DNA from: Podarcis raffonei | Lineage: Eukaryota; Chordata; Lepidosauria; Squamata; Lacertidae | NCBI RefSeq assembly: GCF_027172205.1 | Contig: NC_070616.1 | Coordinates: 42,443,001-42,507,000 of the forward strand | Reading direction: 5' to 3' | DNA: 64,000 nt | Shown: piece after piece, positions 12,001-20,204 of the stretch | Position numbering within the stretch: the first letter of the stretch is position 1 | Layout: each line of letters begins with the position of its first letter | The notes under the pieces: generated by a model | Database searches by the model: none | Told to the model about the DNA's origin: nothing | Seen by the model: only the letters and a program-made list of their open reading frames with translations | Translations under genes and position numbers: made by a program

Positions 12001-13008
12001 GACAAGAGCAGAAGGGAAGGTGAAACCATTAGGGTGGGGAGTCAGGTCTGGCTATCAACCCAAGGGTTGCCGTTCAAGGGGGGTTGCAAGAAATTGAGAC
12101 CCAAAAGATTGGGACCATTTGAGGTCATCCAACAGGTCAACCCGGTGGCTTTCAGACTCCGGTTACCGAACCACATGAAACTGCACCCAGTATTCCACAG
12201 GTCATTACTGTCACCATATAGGGGGGAAGGTGAAGGGGTATCCACACGGGGGCCAGCCATAGAAGAAAGGGAAAGCAGTAACCATGTGGCGGAAATCATC
12301 GACTCCAGGTGGAAGGGTAATCAGGTGGAGTATTTGGTCGCGTGGGAAGGGGAACCGGAGTCGGAAAACACCTGGGTGACGGCAGAGGAGGTCCGTGACG
12401 AGATCTTGATCGAAACGTTCCACCAAAGGTTCCCCAGGAAACCTCAGCCAGTAGCGAGGTTCCGGAGGGAGTACTTTGGCACCACCGACGATGAGGAGGA
12501 ACTGGAAGGATTCAGGGAATCGGAGTTGGAAGGAGGAACAGACTCCGATGAGGAGGAGTACTTGGAAACCGGAAACAGCAAGAGGTGGAGGGAAGTGTTC
12601 GAAACTTCGGAAGATGAGGGAGGTTCCTTCAGGGGTTTTGCTCCCTCGCCTCCCGCAGAGGAGGGGAGGGAAGGGGGTGAAGGGGGCCCTGGAGGGGAGG
12701 TGGATGTCAGGGAACTGCCATCTGAGACGCAGGAGGTGAAAGGGCTCACGGAGGGTGAGAGAGACCATTCAGCTGAGGAGGGGACCAGCAGGGGGAGAAG
12801 TGGAGTTCCAAGGGAAAGTGAGTCGGAGGGAGGGCTCAGAGACACTTCAAGCGAGAACAGTGGGGAGGTTTCAGGACCTCCTGTAGGGACACCCACTCCT
12901 CGCCGGAAACTGTCACGCCGAGAGTCCAGAAGACGCGTTTCCGTTAAGGAGCTTTTATGCTGGAAGAAGTTCCGTAAACGCCCACTGTCCGATTCAACGA
13001 GCGACTGA
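8917..13008 (+). CDS. pol ORF of the Ty3/gypsy element (PR-RT-RH-IN-chromodomain)
   Basis: A single long frame holds, in order, an aspartic protease (ALLDSGSSCNFMS), a reverse transcriptase (active site FLDDVLIYS; also GAYNLIRIKKGDEWKT), an RNase H (TDASDRAVGAVLL), an HHCC zinc-binding integrase N-terminus, an integrase core (IDFMTDLP, VSDRGKQF, ETNGQAERANG), and a chromodomain (VEYLVAWEGEPESENTWV) with an acidic tail. The start shown is the open-frame limit; no separate ATG is needed if translation enters from gag. The frame runs on into the 3' LTR. Integrase after RT with a C-terminal chromodomain marks the chromovirus branch of Ty3/gypsy. Confidence 0.92.
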   Translation: MLSLPAARSLCQSLPAKKGMARDGGSCWGEGGGSPGASKSQRLAATVRALQPGQGAVKVPTPEPPRPALVIEVFLELANGYPLKTKALLDSGSSCNFMSKEFAAEHQIQTLPLSNPLQVTTIDGRELLGGEVSLQTVPMVMRVARHTERIAFNVATLGGAPVILGMSWLALHDPLVGWHQRVVSFGSAHCLEHCREGKVPEGAKAFLAGTEVADKGKVPKQYADLSKVFSEREADKLPPHRDFDCQINLVPGAQLPVGKLYAMSDREMQELREFIDKNLKRGFIRESRAVGGSPVFFVDKKNTDKPRLVVDYRRLNAVSEPVTFPMPRIDDILTRVRKGKIFTKLDLRGAYNLIRIKKGDEWKTTMFTPLGAFEYLVMPFGLQSGSTCFQSLMNHVLGPLLYKNCVAFLDDVLIYSENEEQHVKDVREVLSQLQANQLWVKLEKCQFHTKEVEFLGYRLSDKGLAMDPGKVQAVLEWKTPKTKKDVQRFLGFGNFYHKFIKNFAHLTAPITDCLSSKKKFVWTAEAEQAFEELKRAFASEEQLLHVDLQKPMRVETDASDRAVGAVLLQPGSNKSEWRPCAFFSRKLNKSERNYTVYDRELLAIHEAFRRWRHLLIGAQHKVQVCTDHKNLEYWRTARVLNQRQVRWAQEFSKFHFEICYVPGPENIRADALSRKPEYLEGEGAPEERHIIPEDHWVCGAAWVGQRELVEGTVNDEYAQDKLRGLRREGEDPGGFEERNGALYYKGALYIPEGELRGRVLKQLHDNPTAGHFGQHKTMWLVTREFWWPKVREDVREYVRRCDQCQRAKGERRAPAGLLEPLPTPERPWEAVSIDFMTDLPKSQGKTAILVVVDLLTKMGHFVACSHAVTAEETAKLFVEHIFRLHGAPLRVVSDRGKQFTSRFWRKLMSLLHVEVNFSTARHPETNGQAERANGILQQYLRCYVNDRENDWVEKLALAEFAYNNAENVSTGMSPFLANYGCHPRAFPGGGGERWSVPAAELFVEEMEAIHRQLQLNLERAKEEYKRQADKSRREGETIRVGSQVWLSTQGLPFKGGCKKLRPKRLGPFEVIQQVNPVAFRLRLPNHMKLHPVFHRSLLSPYRGEGEGVSTRGPAIEERESSNHVAEIIDSRWKGNQVEYLVAWEGEPESENTWVTAEEVRDEILIETFHQRFPRKPQPVARFRREYFGTTDDEEELEGFRESELEGGTDSDEEEYLETGNSKRWREVFETSEDEGGSFRGFAPSPPAEEGREGGEGGPGGEVDVRELPSETQEVKGLTEGERDHSAEEGTSRGRSGVPRESESEGGLRDTSSENSGEVSGPPVGTPTPRRKLSRRESRRRVSVKELLCWKKFRKRPLSDSTSD

Positions 13009-13112
13009 TGGAGCCATGCTTAAGGAGCTCCGTCACAGACAGAGGTTTGTGGACTTAGCCAAACTCTGAGGGACTAGGATTTTACGCACAAGCAGCTCAC
13101 CATCCCATCACA
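12705..13112 (+). repeat. 3' LTR of the Ty3/gypsy element
   Basis: A 408-bp copy of the left LTR, nearly identical. The end of the pol frame lies inside it. It is followed directly by the 'ttaaa' target duplication and the resumed LINE. Confidence 0.93.
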
Positions 13113-13169
13113 TTAAAACATCGCAACTCTCATGCAATGATGACAGTCTTGTGTTCGGGACACTCATTA

Positions 13170-13408
13170 CAGTGATACCTCCAGTTACAAACTTAATTCA
13201 TTCCGAAGGTCTGTTCTTAAGCCAAAACCGTTAACCTGATGTGCGCTTTCGCTAATGGAGCCTTCCGCTGCTGCCACACCGCCTGCATGCGACTTCCACT
13301 CGCATCTCGGGGCAAAGTTCGCAACATGGAGCATCTACTTCCAGGTTAGCAGAGCTCGTTACCCAAAGCATTTGTAAGGAGGATGGTACATAACCCAAGG
13401 TTCCACTG
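13170..13408 (+). mobile_element. MITE, 'cagtggtacctcgggtta' family, copy 2
   Basis: A more diverged copy: left end cagtgatacctccagtta, right end ...aaggttccactg, flanked by TA on both sides. It sits at the right edge of the LINE remnant. The divergence suggests it is older than copies 4 to 6. Confidence 0.7.
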
Positions 13409-15190
13409 TATCTGTGTTATCCAACAAAGTCCTATATTCCATGTTCCATGTTCTACATATGCAAAGCATATTCTTTCCCTCAAAGAATTCTGGGGACTAG
13501 TTTACGCCTCCCAGAGTTACAATTCCCAGAAACCCTGAGCAAACTACAGTGCCCATAATTATTTGAGGGGGCCTGAGCCCAAGAGAAGGGATGGGGACCC
13601 TTCAGGCTGTGAGCCAAATGTGGCCGTCCTTCCAGATCACATCTTTCACTGGTTCTGCTCTGTGCCCTCAAGAACGTTTGCCTGGATGGAGTATCCTTGA
13701 GCTGTGGTCATGCTTCTTGCTTTTTAGAAACGTAATAATAATAATTGAGCTGTATAAATTCACCGAATATGCGAGATGGAGCAGGGATTTTTCTGTAACT
13801 GGACCAAACTGAGGAATTTAGTGACAACCCCATTTGAAAGGAGGAATGAAGCCTTATGTAGAAATACATCAGATATAACTCTTGGATTGCCAGAATTTAT
13901 GAAATAAATATTTGCTTGTCACATCGGTTTACAAATCTTTGTGACTGCGTAGCATTCTTAGGACTGGAGTTTGGTATGAGACAACTTTAGGGAAAAGAAA
14001 CTGTTGAACAATTAATTATTTGTACTTTCAAAGAATACAGTATTTTGAAAATCATATACACCCAGTTCTTTGCAGCCTGACAGAATGGGAGGCTCATAAA
14101 ATAAAAATTGCAACTGTTTTGTTTTTGTTTTTTTAAAAAATAGCAGCTGGAAGTTGAAAGATAAGGTTCCTTCAAACCACACCTCATCTCCCTCGATGGG
14201 CCCTACATTTGTTGGTGCCCATTCTTATGTAATATGTTAAGCGACTTGTATCAGTTAAAAACTATATCAGATCATTGTCCATGACACACAGGAATTACTA
14301 AAGTTTTGGCTTTTAATGTTTAATAGCCCCCTTTATTAGAAAACTTACTCGAACTTCAGTTGATAGAGAGTAGTAGTCCCTTAAGCTGTTTCAGTTGTTC
14401 TGTGGTCAACATTCCTAGAATCTCCCCTGATTCCAGAATGCCCATTGTCTGTCTTAAAGGGCCCTTAAAAGGGCCTTTTGCAATCCCACAACTCTCTTGG
14501 ACAGACTTCCATGCTGTGCACAAGAAGACGTTTGGGATGATTTGTTTCTCTGTTGCTCCAGGCAAGGCCCATATTTAGCCCAGGGAGCCAGGTTCCCTTC
14601 TTACTAAGCTTCCGGGGGCCACATGCCAATGGTGGATGGGAAGGACCAAAGCAAAAAGAGAGTGGGGGTGCCCATCCCTCCCATTCTCTCTCACACACAT
14701 AACAAACAAAGGTCATTCATTCATTCATTCATTCATTCATTCATTCTCTCACACAAACACTCTCACCTTTCCACCTTTCCACTTAGGGACAAACAAGCAA
14801 GCATGCAAACCTCAGCCATTTCTGTTTCCCTCTGACATCCCTGCTTCCAGTCCTAGATAACCAGCATTCTGTCTGATTTGTTTGCAGAGAGATTAGATGG
14901 CGCCAGCTGTTTCATGAGCATCCATCCCGATTTATTAGTGGGAAAATTAGACAGCAGTTGTGTCAAAGCAAGTGTTATCCCACAATTTCTAGTGCACTTT
15001 CCTTATTGCAAATACATTCATTCATTCATTCTGATCTTTTGGAGGAAAGCTCCAAATCAACTTGCTAGGAAGTGATTGAATCCCACCCAAAAAGAGTGAG
15101 TCTGGAAATTCTCCTAGTCCTGTTCTCCTAGTTTCCCACAGTGGCAAGCCAGATCCATGAGTCTCACCTGAGGATTCTACACAAATATAT
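13409..15190. other. Intergenic stretch, little recognised
   Basis: I see no exon or RNA gene. Contents are a palindromic-MITE-like fragment around 13485-13575, a (TTCA)n microsatellite at about 14713-14746, a second short TTCA run near 15018-15030, and otherwise unique-looking AT-rich sequence. Confidence 0.5.
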
Positions 15191-15194
15191 TTGG

Positions 15195-15440
15195 TGCATT
15201 TCATTTCTCTCCCACCTTCCCTCCAAGAAGCTCAAGGGGGCCTACATGGCTGGTCCCCCTCCACATTTCATTCTCACAACAACCCTGTGAGGTAGAATTG
15301 GAAGGGACCACAAGGGTTAAGGCAGGCTGAGAACAATGACTAGCCCAAGGTCACCCAGTGAGCTGCAGGATTTGAACCCTGGCCTTCCAGGTCCTAGTCC
15401 AACCTTCTCACCACTAGGCCCCTTTGGCTCTCTCTGAGAG
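15195..15440 (-). repeat. tRNA-derived SINE, minus strand
   Basis: On the minus strand the tRNA-like head reads as a 'gtggtgagaaggttggactagga' type sequence with a B-box-like ggttcaaatcc (about 15370-15380). The body includes the complement of 'ctcacaacaaccctgtgaggtag' (15274-15296), seen in many amniote CORE/MIR-like SINEs. The same family appears at 16751-16920 (plus) and, decayed, at 27062-27185, 44070-44255 and 61575-61920. Confidence 0.6.
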
Positions 15441-16750
15441 GGTGTGTGTGGCCTGGATTCCATCACATCACATTGGCTTCTGCCAGGGGCATTGTTGGTG
15501 GGTATTCAGGGGACACCACATGAATCCCTCCATTCAGTGCCTCGTGAACGACTGTGGCAGCATCTTCACTGGCAAGTGACCTTGTGACCAGGGTCATAAG
15601 GTCACATCTCAGTCACACATGGCTTCTCTGTGAATTCTATAGTTTGTTAATAGGGCTGGGAATTGGATCTCTGTGGGAGATAATTTATTTATTTAAAAAA
15701 CGTATATACTGCCTTTTATCCAAGGATCACAGGGTAGTTTACAGTATAAAAGCACAAAAATACATAACAGCAAACAAGAATAACTCCCTACCTGCAGTTC
15801 TTTGGAAGAAAGCATGACAGTCAACAATGGATATAGAGCATGAATGTGACCTCAAGCTGACAATAATGCTGTATACGTTATCATGTTATTAGATTAGATT
15901 TTGTTTCTACTGCCCTTAGTTGTTGGTTATGTATTTCTGGTGTTTCTTACCCACCCTTCAGCCTAGGCTCCCAGGGTGATTGACAGAGACTGATGATTTT
16001 GCAGTTGTTTCCTTAATCATCAGTAAAGCATAACAATAAAAACATAAAGCACATAACAGTTTTTGTGCTGCTGACTTTAAAGCTGGCTGAGCAAACACTT
16101 TAAAAACTTTGCTTTTATGGCATGCTGCAAAATGCAATGCCAATGAGACCCCAGCTGCCCATACAGCATGAATTAGCATATGCAAATGATATGCAGATGT
16201 GCATCACGGTCCTGTGCCCTTTTCAGTACCTGGCAGTCCTTCTTGCCAGTCTATGGACTGATTAATGTGGGAGCACTTTCCCTGGGGAGCTGATGCAAAA
16301 TCCATCATGTTATTATTATGTTAGGGTTTGTTTCTACTGCTATTCTTTTTTATTTGTTTATTATTTATGTATGCATTTATTTATTATTTCTTGCTTGCCC
16401 TAAGGTCCCAAGATAGGTTGCACAGACAAAAAATACAATTACAAAATCTTCAGTAGTCTGTAATCTGTGGGTCGTATTGTTATGCATTATTTCATGCCTG
16501 AGAGGCAACTGAAACCCATCTCAGTTTGCAAGTGCTGTTTTAGAGAGAGACTATCCCTAGACGATGCACAAGCTAACCAGATCTCACAGCCATTAGTCCT
16601 TTGAAATGAGCTGAAAGCAAAAGCCTCTTTCTGTAAGGATCTGCACTTTTATTTTGTATAAAATCAGGGACAAAACTGGAGGAACTGAGGGGTTATGGAA
16701 TGCTGACAGTACATTATAAGAGTTTTGAAGAAAACAACATGCAATCCAGC
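15441..16750. other. Intergenic stretch with LINE/SINE tail fragments
   Basis: No gene seen. Around 15680-15770, 15895-16000 and 16315-16460 there are pieces resembling LINE 3' tails (tttatttattta, 'actgccttttatccaaggatcacagg' type). They are too decayed to class. Confidence 0.4.
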
Positions 16751-16920
16751 CAGTGTGGTGTCATGGTTGAAGTGTTGGAATAGGACCTGGGAGACTCGAG
16801 TTCAAACCCCTACTCTGCAATGAAGACCTAACTCACAGGGTTGTTGTAAGGATAAAATAAGGGGGGACAACTATGTGTGCCTCCTTGGAGGATGGGTGAA
16901 ATATAAAATAAATAAAGAAC
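16751..16920 (+). repeat. tRNA-derived SINE, plus strand
   Basis: The head reads gccagtgtggtgtcatggtt with A-box-like and B-box-like (gagttcaaacccc) motifs. The body contains 'ctcacagggttgttgtaagg' and the copy ends in an A-rich tail (ataaaataaataaag). It matches the reverse of the copy at 15195-15440. Confidence 0.65.
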
Positions 16921-18240
16921 AAGCAAGCTGTGGCATGTTCCATTGCTTTATACTGTATAATTGCTGAATAGTACTGAGTTTAAATGCACCTTGAATACCT
17001 GTTTACTGCAAACTGCTTTTCATTGCTGTACTGTATATACTGGGAATTTAGTGCTGCTTTTTTATTTCAAACTATAATCTGCTGCTTGTTTTAAGCATAT
17101 GTTGCTGTATTTATCTGCTACTGCTTTGTATGACTTATTTCCTTCCCAGGCACCCTATGCATCTTTCACAGGATCCCAAAACAAAACTGAGGTCTCCTTT
17201 TCTCCACAACCCTGCTGGGTGAGCAGATAGTGAGGGCTGAATTTACACATCACAATAAGCTAGGATTGCTGACTTTCTATGGTTTATTGTGAACATGCAG
17301 CATGCACCATGCTTGAGGCAAGCAGGAGAAACAAGCCAGGAAGCCACAGTTAAGCTTGGCTTGCTCACATGTTACACTGAACACAGGTACAAACTGTCTC
17401 TGTACATCTGCAAGTGTTTGTGTGAAAGAGTGTGTACTGGTTGATTGTACAGCTCAACTATTGCACACAGAGTATGCACACTCGTGAACGTTGCATGTAA
17501 AAGCGCTTTCCTTGTGACATCCAAACTTTGGATGGTTACGTACTGTACTTGTTTCTCCTGAAGCCTGAGTCATTCACCAACATCACAACATGGTGTGTTG
17601 TTGTTGGCTCTGGAATCCTAGAGAGAACCAAAGCATGATCTCGTATACAAACATTGCAAGGAAGCCAGACTTAGTTGCAGCTTCCTGCTTCTTTCTCCTG
17701 CTCATGCCAGACAGGGAGTGAAGCAGGAGCGATCAGGCACTAGGACAAATGACAAATCGCAATAAGCCAGCAAGCCTGGTTTATCTTGATGTGCAAACTC
17801 CACCTTTCCCTTCCATGGCCAGCCTCTTGCCCACAAAGTGTTAATCTCTCTCTGCATTTCTCTCTGCATTTCTGATTGCTGCGAATTACCATACAGATTG
17901 AGAAAGCCAGGTCTGTGATTGCTCAAGAGCCTTTGCTTCAAGTGGCCAAGACCTTCAGCAAGATCCAGCCTGCAGCCAGGCCCTCACTCTGCCCCTGCCC
18001 CTGATGAGACCGGCCTCTAAGGACTCCAATTTGGAAAGGAACCTAAGGAGGTGATGATGACGATTGATTTAAATCTGCTGTTTCCAGTCAGCCCCCTGGA
18101 AGTCTGTGCTAACACTGTTCTCCTTTCCTCAAATCTACATCAGCTACCCTGTTCTCCCCCCTCACTCACACACACCCTATCAAGACCCTGATCCCACCTG
18201 AGGTGCTGTTTGAGCTTAATTTCCTCAGGCAAGAAATTGC
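16921..18240. other. Intergenic; possible decayed inverted-repeat element
   Basis: No gene seen. Around 17235-17285 and 17757-17810 two blocks read as imperfect inverted repeats of each other (aatttacacatcacaataag against the complement of ttatcttgatgtgcaaact), which suggests an old MITE of about 570 bp. No target duplication could be made out. Confidence 0.35.
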
Positions 18241-18245
18241 ATTGC

Positions 18246-19035
18246 GTGGGGAGTTCCCGCCCCCCACCAGGATAAATAAAGACACGAGACACCATAATTT
18301 AAGGTTAATTGGGCGAATTAGGCCACAACTTTATTGAATTTCAGGAATGAGAGGCATTGGCTTAGGCATTGGTCCTAACGACTATCCGGCTCCAGCCCAT
18401 TTGCTGGAGACACGGGGAAGGGTTAACCTTATATCAGGGGAGTCTCCTGCCGAGGCACGTCGCCTAGGAGCTCCCCCGGGTCACCGCTCTGGGGCGTGCC
18501 TTTGGCCCTCACCTCCATAGGCTTCGGACAGGGCCACGCCCCCCCAGAGTCCTTTAACGGACCACCCTTTGCTCACTGGGGGGAGGTGATGGCGTTCCTC
18601 CCCCCCCCACATCCTCTTAACCCCTTCTTACCAATGCCTACCGCCAATGCCGAGAAGTTGTGACAAGTTGCTACGAGGTAGGCGAAAAACCAAAAGACCA
18701 GAAATCGCCAATTGGGAAAAATTCCTACCATGCCCCTTGCGGCGACAGACCGAAGTCCATAGCAAAGTCAAAGACCTACCTAAGCCTAGTTAAAGGTAGG
18801 GAGGGTGGGAAAACGTGGGGGCGAGCCGGCGAAAAGAGGGCGAGCCCCCTCTGCGCCGGCCCTAAATAGGGCAGGCCATGCCCCCCCAGCCAGCCAGCTG
18901 ATTGGCTGGCTGGGGGGGGGCAGACCCTACCGGGATTCCCCTGCTCTCGCGGGGGCTGGGACCAGCCCCCGCTCACGTGGGGTGGGCGTGAAGCCCGCAA
19001 CCCCACCTCCTGGGCAGGCCGGAAGTGGCTTTAGC
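18246..19035 (-). repeat. GC-rich interspersed repeat, possibly a solo LTR on the minus strand
   Basis: This roughly 0.8-kb block differs sharply in composition from its flanks. In minus orientation it would begin TG and end CA, and has a TATA-like 'ctatttag' near 18868 and an AATAAA signal near 18335, the order expected of U3-R-U5. No convincing target duplication and no internal retroviral genes are present. It could equally be another repeat type. Confidence 0.3.
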
Positions 19036-19096
19036 CACCAACTGTATTCCTTTTACCCCTTGTGCCTGCTCCTTTCCACTCAGCAGTCTCAAGAAA

Positions 19097-20118
19097 GGGC
19101 CATAGCTCAGAGGTGGAGCATCTGCTTTGCATGCATAAGGCAGTGGCGTAGCGTGGGGGGTGCCAGGGGTGCCGGCTGCACCGGGCGCAACATCTGGGGG
19201 GGCGCGAGTCCAGAGGGAAGGGACAAGTTCCTTCCTCCGCCGGGCTCCCCGCCGCCACCGCCAGCCTTGCGCCCTAGCGCGCGCGCCCCCCGCCGCCGCT
19301 GCGGCTGCGCTCCACTCACTGCTCGCAGGAGGAGCAGCCGCTGCAGCAGCGCCACCGCCGCCACCGCCGCCGGGCACGGGCAGCCTCCGCACCCCAACGC
19401 TGCCACCGCCATCCCCTCGGCCCAGCCACAGGCGGCGGCTGCTTCTGCCGACTGGAAGGGAGGAGAGCTCCGAGGGGCCTCGACGTGCCCTGCCCTCCCC
19501 AAAACCCTCCAAGACGAAGCCGGTGGGCGGGCGAGGGTCTCCCGACGGAAGGGGGCGCTGCTGGCTCCGGCTCTCAGCGCAAGTCTCAGCCGCGGGGGGG
19601 GGGGGGGGCGAGGATGGAGCGCGGCTGGAAGCCCCCGGACCCGGCCGGGAGGAGGAGAGGCGCTCGCCAAGCCCGGATCTGGAGCGCCTCGGAGCGCGGG
19701 CTCCACCTACAGCCCAAGGAGAGGAGGGGGCGGGGAGGCGCCCGAGGGGAGGGGGCTTCGGCTGCCTCGGCCCGCGGGGGCTCCGCAAATAATAAATTTA
19801 ATAAATTCCTGCTGAGCCTTTGGGGGGGGGTCCTTGGCTCCTTCGCTCGCCCCCAGCCCCAGTGGCGTAGCGTGGGGGTGCAGGGGGGCCCGGCCGCACC
19901 GGCCGCAACATCTGGGGGGGGGGCGCTCGCACTCGAGTGCTAAAATCCACAGGTTAGGGGGCGCAAATTACTTGCCTTGCCCCGGGTGCTGACAACCCAC
20001 GCTACGCTACTGGCATAAGGTCCCAGGTTCAATCCCCAGATAAAGAAGGGAAAGATTCATCTCTGAAACGGTGGAAAGTCCCTGCTAGTCAACAGCCCTG
20101 AGCTAGATGGTGCACCCC
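19097..20118 (+). repeat. tRNA-derived SINE split by a hAT-type element
   Basis: The left part (19097-19140) has the tRNA-like A box (atagctcagaggtggagcat). The right part (20013-20118) has the B box (ggttcaatcc) and the body ending in ctgagctagatgg. Together they form one SINE of the family seen in reverse at 2130-2282. The 872-bp insert between them carries its own 8-bp duplication. Confidence 0.75.
19141..20012 (+). mobile_element. hAT-type non-autonomous DNA transposon, GC-rich
   Basis: The 8-bp direct repeat 'gcataagg' (19133-19140 and 20013-20020) and the inverted ends cagtggcgtagcgtggg / cccacgctacgctactg are diagnostic of a hAT-class insertion. The 872-bp interior is extremely GC-rich and holds no transposase. 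The left 70 bp (cagtggcgtagcgtgggg ... gcaacatctgggggg) recurs at 19861-19925, so the element may contain a second, shorter copy or an internal duplication. The long overlapping open frames here are a GC-content effect. A related right end is found at 43770-43836. Confidence 0.85.
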
Positions 20119-20204
20119 AGATATATAGGGGAGATATATAGGGGAGATATATAGGGGAGATATATATAGGGGAGATATATAGGGGAGATATATAAGCCGA
20201 AGTC
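20116..20204. repeat. AT/G minisatellite 'gatatataggggа'-type array
   Basis: About five tandem copies of a 12-14 bp unit (gatatatagggga and variants) lie between the SINE and the BovB insertion. The last part doubles as the BovB target site. Confidence 0.8.

Larger units (their letters stand above)
7624..13112 (+). mobile_element. Ty3/gypsy LTR retrotransposon with chromodomain (chromovirus), looks whole
   Basis: Two 408-bp direct repeats (TG...CA ends) at 7624-8031 and 12705-13112 bound an internal region with gag and pol in the usual order, the integrase after the reverse transcriptase and a chromodomain at the integrase end. A 5-bp target duplication 'ttaaa' flanks it (7619-7623 and 13113-13117). 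A purine-rich tract precedes the right LTR (about 12660-12704). The LTRs are almost identical by eye, so the insertion is recent. No obvious breaks were seen in the long frames. It lies inside the older minus-strand LINE, in its endonuclease region. Confidence 0.95.
3590..13167 (-). mobile_element. APE-type non-LTR retrotransposon, broken, with three nested insertions
   Basis: The minus strand carries the ordered parts of a LINE ORF in several frames. Endonuclease pieces are IAALQETR near 7600 and VLILGDFNARVG near 7290. Reverse transcriptase pieces are NNQVSGPDGISAEVFK near 6480, FIDLTKAFDTVN near 6110, GVKQGCIITP near 5940 and LQYADDNVV near 4560. A C-terminal region includes LRWTGHVVQVPDYRLPKQ near 4000. 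The copy has many stops and frame changes, so it is dead. It is interrupted by an L1 tail (4661-5840) and by an LTR element (7624-13112), whose right side resumes the LINE at 13113-13167. The clade is not certain (RTE/I-like). The 3' end near 3590 is judged from weak similarity. Confidence 0.75.

Noticed and set aside
8075-13008. gag and pol frames as possible domesticated host genes
   Set aside because: They lie between matching LTRs with a target duplication, so they belong to a transposable element, not a co-opted gene.
18805-19943. Open frames up to 336 residues in several frames
   Set aside because: They run across the GC-rich hAT element and its flank, cross its ends, and have no domain. 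Composition artefact.
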